Positions 16,835-24,388 of a stretch of DNA of 26,892 nt are shown here, piece by piece; position 1 is the stretch's first letter, and each line of letters opens with the position of its first letter. The stretch comes from JANRKT01 sp033763355. GTDB lineage: Bacteria > Bacteroidota > Bacteroidia > Chitinophagales > Chitinophagaceae. The stretch covers positions 1 through 26,892 of the forward strand of contig JANRKT010000274.1 in the NCBI GenBank assembly GCA_033763355.1, given 5' to 3'. The translations under genes were made by a program, and so were the position numbers. The notes beneath the pieces were generated by a model. It had not been told where the DNA came from, did no database searches, and saw nothing but the letters and a program-made list of their open reading frames with translations.

Positions 16835-18001
16835 ATGTCTGTTATTACACCTGCACTGCAAACAACTGTCATCCCCGGCTTAAAAACAATTGCTGAGAAA
16901 GTTTACAGGGGTGAAAGGATAAATGAAGATGAATGCCTGTTGCTTTTTGAAAAAGCCACCCTGCCCTTTGTTGCGGCATTGGCTAATTTTATAAGGGAGA
17001 AACTGCATGCTGATAAAACCTATTTCAACCGCAACTTTCATATTGAACCCACCAATGTATGCGTTTTTGCATGTAAGTTTTGTTCCTATTCCCGTTTGTA
17101 TGCACACCGGGATGAAGGCTGGGAACTCACAATGGAGCAAATGCTGGACAGCGTAAAAAAATACGACGGCAAACCGATAACTGAAGTGCACATTGTAGGC
17201 GGCGTGCACCCCAAAATGAACCTTGAATTTTTTGCTGAACTGCTCCGTAAAATAAAACAACACCGGCCGCAACTGCACATTAAAGGTTTTACTGCGGTGG
17301 AACTGGATTACATGTTCCGCAAAGCGAAAGTAACTGCGGAAGAAGGATTGAAAATTTTACATGATGCAGGCCTGGATTCGTTACCCGGCGGCGGCGCTGA
17401 AATTTTTCATCCTGAAATAAGAAAACAAATTTGCGATGACAAGGTTGATGCAGACGGGTGGTTGCATATTCATGAAACAGCACACAAACTCGGAATGAAT
17501 ACCAATGCCACCATACTGTATGGTCATATTGAAAAATACCATCACCGCATACACCACATGAAATGGTTACGCGACCTACAGGATAAAACCCATGGGTTTA
17601 ATTGTTTTATACCATTAAAATTCCGCAACCATGATAATGACATGAGCCATGTTGCCGAAAGTTCAGTAACGGAAGACATGAAGATGTATGCCATAGCAAG
17701 GATATTCATGGACAATTTTCCCCATCTTAAAGCATACTGGCCCATGTTGGGCAGGGAAAGCGCACAGCTTACTTTATCGTTTGGAGTAAATGATATTGAC
17801 GGCACCATTGACGACTCTACCAAAATTTATTCTATGGCGGGCAGCGAAGAACAACAGCCTGTAATGACAACCGCACAAATCGTAACACTAATTAAGCAGG
17901 TAAAAAGAAGACCCATAGAAAGGGATACTTTGTATAATGAGATAAAAGATTATTCAGGTACTTCATTCAACGCTGATGAGTTTAAGCCTGAAATGAATTG
18001 A
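16835..18001 (+). CDS. mqnE: Aminodeoxyfutalosine synthase MqnE (radical SAM)
   Basis: Cytosolic radical-SAM enzyme of the futalosine route to menaquinone. It joins S-adenosylmethionine to 3-[(1-carboxyvinyl)oxy]benzoate and releases aminodeoxyfutalosine. The 388 residues include the 4Fe-4S cluster motif CxxxCxxC at Cys76, Cys80 and Cys83 (NVCVFACKFCSYSR), then EVHIVGGVHPKMN, and GLDSLPGGGAEIF, which is typical of MqnE and its CofH/MqnC relatives. The length is normal. I prefer MqnE over MqnC because of the segment around SLPGGGAEIF and the order of the conserved blocks. No other mqn gene lies in the window, which is common because the pathway is scattered in this phylum. A promoter-like TACATTTG precedes it and a terminator hairpin follows it. 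Confidence 0.9.
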   Translation: MSVITPALQTTVIPGLKTIAEKVYRGERINEDECLLLFEKATLPFVAALANFIREKLHADKTYFNRNFHIEPTNVCVFACKFCSYSRLYAHRDEGWELTMEQMLDSVKKYDGKPITEVHIVGGVHPKMNLEFFAELLRKIKQHRPQLHIKGFTAVELDYMFRKAKVTAEEGLKILHDAGLDSLPGGGAEIFHPEIRKQICDDKVDADGWLHIHETAHKLGMNTNATILYGHIEKYHHRIHHMKWLRDLQDKTHGFNCFIPLKFRNHDNDMSHVAESSVTEDMKMYAIARIFMDNFPHLKAYWPMLGRESAQLTLSFGVNDIDGTIDDSTKIYSMAGSEEQQPVMTTAQIVTLIKQVKRRPIERDTLYNEIKDYSGTSFNADEFKPEMN

Positions 18002-18014
18002 AAGTTACAAACAA

Positions 18015-18036
18015 AACCCCGCCTCATAGCGGGGTT
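18015..18036. terminator. Bidirectional terminator between mqnE and the convergent small gene
   Basis: AACCCCGC (18015-18022), loop CTCATA and GCGGGGTT (18029-18036) form a perfect 8-bp stem 13 bp after the mqnE stop. On the minus strand it is followed by TTTGTTTG-like sequence, so it should also end the convergent gene at 18073-18486. Confidence 0.85.
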
Positions 18037-18072
18037 GTCTTTATCACAGGTCAGCCATTTATTTATTTTTTT

Positions 18073-18486
18073 TCAGTTGAAGGGCTGTACTTCCACCCTT
18101 TCTTCCGTTTTTGTTGTTACCCTGAAAGTTTTTTTGCTGATCACTTTCCTGCCATCGGTAACCTCAAAGCTTAACTTTTCAGTCTCATCTTTTTCAATTA
18201 CAAAAACCCTGTCATACCAGTCGTTGTTAATAACCTCGCTGTGCAAAACGTCTCCGGCCTGGTTTTTAATGGTGAGCCGGATATTTTGCCTGTTGCTGTT
18301 TTTTATACTTACGCTGAACCTGAGCTGTGTACCCTTTAATGATTTGAATTCAAACAAGGCAAGAACATCTTTTTCCAGTCCGTAAACAGGAAGTTTTTCG
18401 GCGTGAAGGTCACTTATTGCAAAGGAACATGCTGATAAAACAGCGGCGATAAAAAATGTCTTTACATAAAACAACTTGCTTTTCAT
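18073..18486 (-). CDS. Small exported protein of unknown function
   Basis: Hypothetical protein of 137 residues. It begins with a basic N-terminus and hydrophobic core, MKSKLFYVKTFFIAAVLSAC, then SFAISDLHAEKL. LSAC with Cys20 could be a lipobox, or the peptide could be cut after LHA. The mature part (about 30-137) is rich in alternating beta-strand residues (FEFKSLKGTQLRFSVSIKN, LSFEVTDGRKVISKKTF) and looks like a single small beta-sandwich. It ends shortly after KTEERVEVQPFN. I do not recognise a named family. It is convergent with mqnE, and its upstream side faces maeB across a 324-bp region full of GCGGTT/AACCGC motifs. Base composition is like its neighbours. Confidence 0.8.
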   Translation of the reverse strand: MKSKLFYVKTFFIAAVLSACSFAISDLHAEKLPVYGLEKDVLALFEFKSLKGTQLRFSVSIKNSNRQNIRLTIKNQAGDVLHSEVINNDWYDRVFVIEKDETEKLSFEVTDGRKVISKKTFRVTTKTEERVEVQPFN

Positions 18487-18810
18487 AAAAGTGTTTTTTG
18501 GTTAGTGATGCGGTTTCATAAGTTAAAATCAATCCGTTTGCACCGGTGTAAGCTTCAGGATCACATTTTAATTTACACTGCAAAATTGCATTCCCCATAT
18601 TAACTCATCATGAACCGCAGGTTAAATAATAAACAGCGGTTTACTGACGAAATGTCAACACCAAATTTCGCCTGCACTTAACCGTTGGCAAAATACAGTG
18701 AAAACCGCCATATCAGTTGATATAGCGGTTACCTGCAGTAAAACATCAATCTGCTGCTTTAAAACCCACTCATTTATAATTTTGTATTTTGCGCCCCTTA
18801 ATTTTATGCT
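18487..18810. promoter_or_regulatory. Divergent intergenic region with repeated GCGGTT/AACCGC motifs
   Basis: I see no gene in these 324 bp. The region separates the small exported protein gene from maeB. The six-mer GCGGTT or its complement AACCGC occurs at 18510-18515, 18613-18618, 18636-18641, 18703-18708 and 18725-18730. The last two are arms of a hairpin (AACCGC-C-ATATC, loop AGTT, GATAT-A-GCGGTT). A further inverted repeat CGAAAT/ATTTCG lies at 18648-18653 and 18665-18670. These suggest a regulator-binding or RNA-structured region. Confidence 0.5.
18777..18784 (+). promoter_or_regulatory. Candidate -7 promoter element for maeB
   Basis: TAATTTTG matches the Bacteroidota -7 consensus TAnnTTTG exactly and ends 26 bp before the maeB ATG. 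The hairpin with GCGGTT arms lies about 50-75 bp upstream of it. Confidence 0.5.
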
Positions 18811-21153
18811 ATGCAAAAAGAACTGCGTCGTGAACAGGCACTGGAGTACCATGCAAAAGGCCGTCCCGGAAAAATTGAAGTGATCCCCACCAAAGATGCC
18901 AAAACGCAAAGGGATTTGTCGCTGGCTTACTCCCCCGGCGTGGCAGAACCCTGCAAAGAAATTCACCAGAATGTTGAGAACGTTTATAAATATACCGCCA
19001 AAGGGAACCTCGTTGCCGTAATCAGCAACGGAACTGCAGTACTCGGGTTGGGTGATATCGGCCCCGAAGCAGGCAAACCTGTAATGGAAGGGAAAGGGGT
19101 GTTGTTTAAAATATTTGCAGACATAGATGTATTTGACATCGAGATCAACGAGAAAGACCCTGTGAAATTTGCTGAAATTGTAAAAGCGCTTGAACCTACA
19201 TTCGGCGGCATCAATCTCGAAGACATTAAAGCCCCCGAATGTTTTTACATTGAAACAAGGCTGAAACAGGAAATGAACATACCTGTTATGCACGATGACC
19301 AGCACGGTACGGCCATCATCAGCGCAGCAGCATTGTTAAATGCACTTGAACTGCAGCAGAAAAAAATTGAAAAAGTAAAAATTGTTGTAAACGGCGCAGG
19401 CGCAGCAGCACTGGCCTGTGTTGATTTATATAAAGCGCTTGGCGCACAGCATGACCATTTCATGATCTTTGATTCAAAAGGTTTGATTATTTCACAAAGA
19501 GATGACCTTGACGAACGCAAAAGAAAATATGCGGTAAATAAAAAAAACATAAGCCTTGCAGAGGCCATGAAAGATGCCGATGTGTTTATCGGTTTAAGCA
19601 AAGGCGATGTAATTACGCCGGAGATGGTAAAAAGCATGGCAAAAAACCCCATTGTTTTTGCCATGGCCAACCCGGACCCTGAAATTACCTGGGAAGCAGC
19701 AACGTCTGCAAGAAAAGATGTGATCATGGCGACAGGAAGAAGCGATTACCCCAACCAGGTTAATAATGTGCTTGGTTTCCCTTACATATTCCGCGGCGCC
19801 CTTGATGTAAGGGCTAAACAAATTAACGAAGCCATGAAATTAGCCGCAGTAAAGGCACTGGCGCTATTGGCCAAAACTCCTGTGCCCGACATTGTGAATA
19901 TGGCATACAATGAAAAAAATATTGCATTCGGGCCCAATTACATCATCCCCAAACCGCTTGACCCGCGGCTGCTTGAAACGGTAGCGCCTGCCGTGGCAAA
20001 AGCCGCTATGGAAAGTGGCGTTGCGCAATACCCTGTTCAAAACTGGGATGCCTATAAACTGGAACTGAACAAACGCCTCGGCATAGACAACCAACTGATG
20101 CGTGCCATTGGTAACAAGGCAAGAAGGGAACCCAAACGTGTGGTATTTGCAGATGCTGAAAATGTAAAAGTGCTGAAAGCTGCACAAATCGTACTGGACG
20201 AAGGAATCGCCTATCCCATTCTGTTAGGCAACAGGCAGAAGATTGAACAGCTTGCAGAAGAAAACCAGATTAACCTTGAAGACCTTGTTATCATCAACCC
20301 CAAAAGCGATGAAACAGAGGAAAAGAGAAATGAATACGCTGAACTGTATTTTAAAAAACGGCAGCGCCGCGGGGTAAACAGGTATGAGGCTGTTAAAGCC
20401 ATGAAAGACCGTGTAAATTTCGGTTGCATGATGGTGGAAACCGCCGATGCAGATGCCATGATTTCCGGCCTCAGCCGCAATTACCCTGACACCATCAGGC
20501 CCGCTATACAAATTATAGGCACGGAAGAAGGCGTAAAGAAGATTGCAGGCATGTACATCATGCTCACCAAACGCGGCCCGCTTTTTCTTGCTGACACTAC
20601 GGTAAACTTTAACCCCACTGCCGAAGAACTGGCAGATATTACTTTACTTGTTGCAAAAGAAATGCGGGCATTTGGCATTACGCCACGCATTGCCATGCTG
20701 TGTTACTCCAACTTTGGAAGCAGCGATGCTGAAGAAGCCATTATTATGAGGGAAGCAAGGGCATTGGTAAAACAAAAAAATCCGTCGCTTGTAGTAGACG
20801 GCGAACTGCAGGGCATCATGGCATTCAATAAAGAGATATTGAAGGAAAACTATCCTTTCAGTGAACTGATAAACGGCGATGTAAACACACTGATCTTCCC
20901 CAACCTGAGTGCAGGCAATATTGCATACAATCTTTTACAGGAAGTGGGCGGCGCAGATTCTATCGGGCCAGTTCTTCTTGGCCTGAAAAAACCTGTGCAT
21001 GTTTTGCAACTGGGCAGTTCGGTAAGGAGTATTGTGAACATGGTGCTGATAGCCGTTGTAGATGCCCAGTCAAAAAGCAATAAGGGGCCTGAAGAGAGCG
21101 TTCAGAAAACAGTGTGGTGGAAAAAGTTTAAGAAGGTGTCACAGGGTTCATAA
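18811..21153 (+). CDS. maeB: NADP-dependent malic enzyme with C-terminal phosphotransacetylase-like domain
   Basis: Cytosolic enzyme that converts malate to pyruvate and CO2 with NADP reduction. The 780 residues have the usual two-part MaeB form. The malic N-domain (about 15-150) has AYSPGVAEPC (39-48) with the catalytic Tyr and KGVLFKIFADIDVFDIEIN. MHDDQHGTAI (160-169) supplies metal ligands. The Rossmann NAD-binding domain (about 165-410) has NGAGAAA (194-200). The C-terminal part (about 430-765) resembles phosphate acetyltransferase; in studied MaeB proteins it is regulatory, mediating acetyl-CoA inhibition, rather than catalytic. The length is standard for the family (about 750-780). A strong -7 match lies upstream. 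Two small genes follow after 8 and 5 bp and are probably co-transcribed. Confidence 0.95.
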   Translation: MQKELRREQALEYHAKGRPGKIEVIPTKDAKTQRDLSLAYSPGVAEPCKEIHQNVENVYKYTAKGNLVAVISNGTAVLGLGDIGPEAGKPVMEGKGVLFKIFADIDVFDIEINEKDPVKFAEIVKALEPTFGGINLEDIKAPECFYIETRLKQEMNIPVMHDDQHGTAIISAAALLNALELQQKKIEKVKIVVNGAGAAALACVDLYKALGAQHDHFMIFDSKGLIISQRDDLDERKRKYAVNKKNISLAEAMKDADVFIGLSKGDVITPEMVKSMAKNPIVFAMANPDPEITWEAATSARKDVIMATGRSDYPNQVNNVLGFPYIFRGALDVRAKQINEAMKLAAVKALALLAKTPVPDIVNMAYNEKNIAFGPNYIIPKPLDPRLLETVAPAVAKAAMESGVAQYPVQNWDAYKLELNKRLGIDNQLMRAIGNKARREPKRVVFADAENVKVLKAAQIVLDEGIAYPILLGNRQKIEQLAEENQINLEDLVIINPKSDETEEKRNEYAELYFKKRQRRGVNRYEAVKAMKDRVNFGCMMVETADADAMISGLSRNYPDTIRPAIQIIGTEEGVKKIAGMYIMLTKRGPLFLADTTVNFNPTAEELADITLLVAKEMRAFGITPRIAMLCYSNFGSSDAEEAIIMREARALVKQKNPSLVVDGELQGIMAFNKEILKENYPFSELINGDVNTLIFPNLSAGNIAYNLLQEVGGADSIGPVLLGLKKPVHVLQLGSSVRSIVNMVLIAVVDAQSKSNKGPEESVQKTVWWKKFKKVSQGS

Positions 21154-21161
21154 ATATTGTT

Positions 21162-21608
21162 ATGCACAAGTTATCATTAACATCATTTGTTGTATCGCTG
21201 CTGTTGCTTTCAGCCTGCCGTTGTTCTGTAAAAGAAAAAGTAAACCAGGTGGGCGAAAAAGCAGGTGAAATTGCGGGTGAAGCGATGCAGGGCGTAACCT
21301 CAGGTGTTGAAAATGCTTTCCAGGTAAATATCAATTTATCAGAAGCATTGCAAAAGCAGGGCATCGGCCTTGGCAAAGTCATACTGTCGCATGATAAAGA
21401 CGCTGTTGACAATGTAATGTCTGTTTACATGATCTTTGATAAGGACTTTACAGGCGATGTGATGATTAAGGTGGCTGACAGTAAAAATCTTGAAATGGGC
21501 AGGGCTAAAATGCAGTTAAACGCCAAAGCAGGCGAAGCGAAATATTTTGATTTTCATTTTGACCACCGCACCAATATTGACCGTGACAGTAAAATTGTTA
21601 TGGAGTAA
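21162..21608 (+). CDS. Predicted lipoprotein of unknown function
   Basis: Lipid-anchored protein of 148 residues. The signal peptide MHKLSLTSFVVSLLLLSAC ends in a lipobox (LSAC) with the lipidated Cys19. A helical stretch, EKVNQVGEKAGEIAGEAMQG (about 25-45), is followed by a beta-rich domain (about 50-148) that ends VYMIFDKDF, KYFDFHF and RTNIDRDSKIVME. The acidic residue pattern after Cys (RCS) does not tell which membrane it reaches. The start lies 8 bp after maeB, without a visible Shine-Dalgarno. The stop is 5 bp before the kinase-like gene, so the two are likely made together and may act together. I recognise no family. Confidence 0.8.
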   Translation: MHKLSLTSFVVSLLLLSACRCSVKEKVNQVGEKAGEIAGEAMQGVTSGVENAFQVNINLSEALQKQGIGLGKVILSHDKDAVDNVMSVYMIFDKDFTGDVMIKVADSKNLEMGRAKMQLNAKAGEAKYFDFHFDHRTNIDRDSKIVME

Positions 21609-21613
21609 ACCTC

Positions 21614-22657
21614 ATGGAAGCAGAGCGGATTTCCAGGAAAAAACTCATTTACCCTGTCAGCAAACATTTTAAAAAGTATTTAAAAAGTTACGGCAGGGAA
21701 GTGCCGCTTCCTGTTTCTTATTCCACACTCAAACATTTTGAAAACAGCATACCGCTGTTTGATAAAGACGGGAAGGATACATTGTGGGAGACCGTTTTTT
21801 ATAACCCGTCTGTCACAGATGAAATACACCAGTCACTCAAAAGGACCTATTCCTTACTGAAAGCAAGCGGCCACACCCAGGCAGAAGAACACCTGCACAT
21901 TGAGCGCATTGATTACTGCGTGTTCGGCAATTCCAAGCCCTTTCGCCTTAAAATTGTAAACAACTACAACGAAGTTTACGATTATTTCTACATTAAAATT
22001 GCTGATGCCTCAAGGATATGGGGCCTTGAACTGGAACACCTGCTCTCACCTTACTGGATCAATTACCTCGTTGATGACAATACGCTGGTTGAAGAACACA
22101 TTGCAGGGATACCCGGCGACATGTTCATCCGTGAATACCTGCAGCAAAAAGAATTCAACCCCAAACGCATTGCCAAGGAATTTGTAAAATTCAACGAAAG
22201 GTGTTTTATACGTTTACTGGGAGATATGCGCAGCTATAATTTCGTTTTTGATATTACCCAGGATTTTGATGATATCCAGTTCAGGATAAGGGCCATTGAT
22301 TTTGACCAGCAGTCGTACGAAGGCAGAAAAAATATTTACCTGCCGCAGTTTTTTAAAGAGAATAAAATATTTGTTGACCTGGTAACACGGTACCTGCACC
22401 CTGATGTGATAAGGCAATACCAGCAGGAAGAAAAATCGCTGGTGATACGCCGCATCAAATCTCAGCGGCACCGGCTCAAAAGCCTTAAAGACGCCATTGC
22501 ACAGGATGAATTATCAACCCCTGAAAAAATTACACAGCTGAAAGGCGAACTGGCATTGCATTACAACAATGAACAGTTTTATTCCTGCAGCACCATGGGC
22601 CAGGTAATGGAACTGCACCTGAAGAAGCTGATTCAGCAGGATAAGAAAGAACTTTGA
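21614..22657 (+). CDS. Putative kinase-fold protein (divergent, resembles LPS/Kdo kinase or aminoglycoside phosphotransferase types)
   Basis: Predicted cytosolic protein of 347 residues with no signal peptide. It is preceded by GGAG 8 bp upstream of ATG. I read a protein-kinase-like core. A possible Gly-containing first strand pair is YCVFGNSKPFRLKI (101-114). The candidate invariant Lys is Lys128 (YFYIKIADA) and the candidate C-helix glutamates are Glu139/Glu141. A hinge-like segment is VEEHIAGIPGD (159-169). A catalytic loop LLGDMRSYN has Asp204 and Asn209 five apart, as in HGDLxxxN, and a metal-binding IDFDQQ has Asp229/Asp231. This last pair followed by YEGRK recalls the Kdo/WaaP kinases that phosphorylate lipopolysaccharide. 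A basic N-terminus and a charged, probably helical C-terminal part (about 265-345) flank the core. No family name is certain. It follows a lipoprotein gene and precedes an envelope lipid transporter. Confidence 0.6.
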   Translation: MEAERISRKKLIYPVSKHFKKYLKSYGREVPLPVSYSTLKHFENSIPLFDKDGKDTLWETVFYNPSVTDEIHQSLKRTYSLLKASGHTQAEEHLHIERIDYCVFGNSKPFRLKIVNNYNEVYDYFYIKIADASRIWGLELEHLLSPYWINYLVDDNTLVEEHIAGIPGDMFIREYLQQKEFNPKRIAKEFVKFNERCFIRLLGDMRSYNFVFDITQDFDDIQFRIRAIDFDQQSYEGRKNIYLPQFFKENKIFVDLVTRYLHPDVIRQYQQEEKSLVIRRIKSQRHRLKSLKDAIAQDELSTPEKITQLKGELALHYNNEQFYSCSTMGQVMELHLKKLIQQDKKEL

Positions 22658-22728
22658 TTATTTTACTGCCCGCACACAACGGCCGCTTTTAAGCGTTATA
22701 AACCTGCAATACCTAAAGGGGATTTAAT

Positions 22729-22736
22729 TACATTTG
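22729..22736 (+). promoter_or_regulatory. Candidate -7 promoter element for mlaE-like operon
   Basis: TACATTTG matches TAnnTTTG exactly, 17 bp before the permease ATG at 22754. It suggests that the transporter operon starts its own transcript rather than reading through from maeB. Confidence 0.45.
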
Positions 22737-22753
22737 TTACTTAAACACGCCGC

Positions 22754-23497
22754 ATGACTTTTTTTACGCATTTCGGCCGCTACCTGCTGATGATAAAAGG
22801 AATGTTTACCCGGCCCGAGAACTGGAAGATGTACTGGAAAGAGCTCATGCACCAGTGCGTTGAAATTGGTATCGGTTCACTGGGTATTGTAGCCATTATT
22901 TCTGTTTTCATGGGCGCCGTGTCTGCAGTGCAAACGGCGTATCAGCTCGTAAGTCCTGTTATCCCCAAATCAACCATTGCACAAATTGTACGTGATACGG
23001 TAATACTTGAATTTGCGCCTACCCTTGTTTGTATAGTTTTGGCCGGTGTGGTTGGCAGTAAAATTGCCAGCGAACTGGGCAATATGAGGGTGAGTGAACA
23101 GATTGACGCCCTTGAGATCATGGGCATCAACACCAAGGCATACCTTGTATTGCCCAAAATTCTTGCATCGCTCATTGTGGTTCCTATGTTAGTGGTTATT
23201 GCCGGTGCATTGGGTATATGGGGCGGCAGGCTTGCCTCTTCAATGACGCATATCCTTTCGCCGCAAACATACGACCAGGGCCTGCTTGCCAATTTCTTTG
23301 CTTACAACGTACAGTTTGCACTATACAAAGCCTACACTTTTGCATTTATCATTTCAAGCATACCCGCTTATTATGGCTATTTTGTAAATGGCGGTGCGCT
23401 GGAAATAGGACGTGCCAGCACTTCTTCAGTAGTGGTAAGCTGCATCATGATACTTTTTGCAGATTATGTGCTTGCAGCCATATTCCTTCCCACTTAA
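22754..23497 (+). CDS. mlaE: MlaE-family ABC transporter permease (MCE-type lipid transport)
   Basis: Integral inner-membrane permease of the MlaFED/MCE-type phospholipid transporter, 247 residues. An amphipathic N-terminal helix (1-30) is followed by membrane segments near 35-60, 85-105, 135-160, 190-210 and 222-245. The family signature AGVVGSKIASELGNMRVSEQ (97-116), continuing IDALEIMG, corresponds to the conserved cytoplasmic loop that docks with the ATPase. The length is normal (about 245-260). The ATPase gene follows after 74 bp on the same strand. No MlaD/MCE substrate-binding subunit is encoded in the window. The direction of lipid transport cannot be read from the sequence. Confidence 0.93.
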   Translation: MTFFTHFGRYLLMIKGMFTRPENWKMYWKELMHQCVEIGIGSLGIVAIISVFMGAVSAVQTAYQLVSPVIPKSTIAQIVRDTVILEFAPTLVCIVLAGVVGSKIASELGNMRVSEQIDALEIMGINTKAYLVLPKILASLIVVPMLVVIAGALGIWGGRLASSMTHILSPQTYDQGLLANFFAYNVQFALYKAYTFAFIISSIPAYYGYFVNGGALEIGRASTSSVVVSCIMILFADYVLAAIFLPT

Positions 23498-23508
23498 CGG
23501 ATATTTTC

Positions 23509-23540
23509 TGCGGCTTTTAAATTACCCGCATTTTATTTTT
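23509..23540 (+). terminator. Weak hairpin plus T-tract between permease and ATPase genes
   Basis: TGCGG (23509-23513) pairs with CCGCA (23526-23530) and is followed directly by TTTTATTTTT (23531-23540). The stem is only 5 bp with a 12-base loop, so it may be an attenuator or internal terminator, or chance. An AGGAG at about 23557 precedes the ATPase start. Confidence 0.35.
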
Positions 23541-23571
23541 AATTTTAATAACTAACAGGAGTTCAGTCTGA

Positions 23572-24381
23572 ATGATAGAAGTTAAAAACATAAAAAAGGG
23601 ATTTGGTGAAAAAGTGGTGATTGACGGCGTATCCGTAACCCTCGAAACCGGCAAAACCAACCTCATTATCGGCGCCAGCGGAAGCGGAAAAACCGTATTG
23701 GTGAAATGTATTGTGGGCCTGCTTGAACCCGATGGCGGTGAAATTATTTATGATGGCGAGAATTTTACCGAAATGGAGGATGAACAAAAAAAAGAAATGC
23801 GGCAAAAGATCGGTATGCTGTTCCAGGGTTCGGCATTGTTTGACAGCATGACGGTTGAACAGAACATAATGTTCCCGCTTGACATGTTCAGCAAAATGAC
23901 GCCGCTGCAAAAACAAAAAAGGGTTGACGAAGTACTGGCAAGGGTGAACCTGAAAGATGCACACAAAAAATTTCCGGCAGAAATAAGCGGTGGCATGAAA
24001 AAACGTGTCGGGATTGCCCGTGCCATTGTGCTTAACCCCAAATACCTTTTCTGCGACGAACCCAACTCAGGGCTTGACCCGCAGACTTCACTGGTTATTG
24101 ACAAACTGATCAAGGAAATTACCACGGAGTTTAATATTACCACCGTTATTAATACGCATGACATGAACAGTGTAATGGAAATAGGGGACCACATCCTTTA
24201 CATGTTTGAAGGGAAAAAAGAATGGGAAGGCAACAACAAGGAAATTATTTTCAGCAAAAATGAAAGGCTGAATAAATTTATATTCGCCTCCGAATTTTTA
24301 CAGGATGCCAAAGACATGCGGATGCTGGAAGTAAGCGGCAAGATTGACAACAACCGGAATATGGATGACCTGGTGAAATAA
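23572..24381 (+). CDS. mlaF: MlaF-family ABC transporter ATP-binding protein
   Basis: Cytosolic ATPase that powers the MlaE-type permease, 269 residues. Walker A is GASGSGKT (34-41), the Q-loop Gln is at 85 (MLFQGSALF), the signature is ISGGMKKR (138-145), Walker B is YLFCDEPNSGLDP (158-170) and the switch His is His196 (NTHDMN). The signature reads SGGM rather than SGGQ, as is normal for MlaF. The C-terminal tail (about 205-269), with a charged linker, is common in this subfamily. Shine-Dalgarno AGGAG lies about 10 bp before the ATG. The next gene follows after 7 bp. Confidence 0.95.
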   Translation: MIEVKNIKKGFGEKVVIDGVSVTLETGKTNLIIGASGSGKTVLVKCIVGLLEPDGGEIIYDGENFTEMEDEQKKEMRQKIGMLFQGSALFDSMTVEQNIMFPLDMFSKMTPLQKQKRVDEVLARVNLKDAHKKFPAEISGGMKKRVGIARAIVLNPKYLFCDEPNSGLDPQTSLVIDKLIKEITTEFNITTVINTHDMNSVMEIGDHILYMFEGKKEWEGNNKEIIFSKNERLNKFIFASEFLQDAKDMRMLEVSGKIDNNRNMDDLVK

Positions 24382-24388
24382 TCTGAAA

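Noticed and set aside
18655..19305. 216-codon minus-strand frame at the start of maeB
   Set aside because: It overlaps conserved malic-enzyme sequence and the maeB promoter region. Its translation is rich in Cys, Phe and Tyr without domain order.
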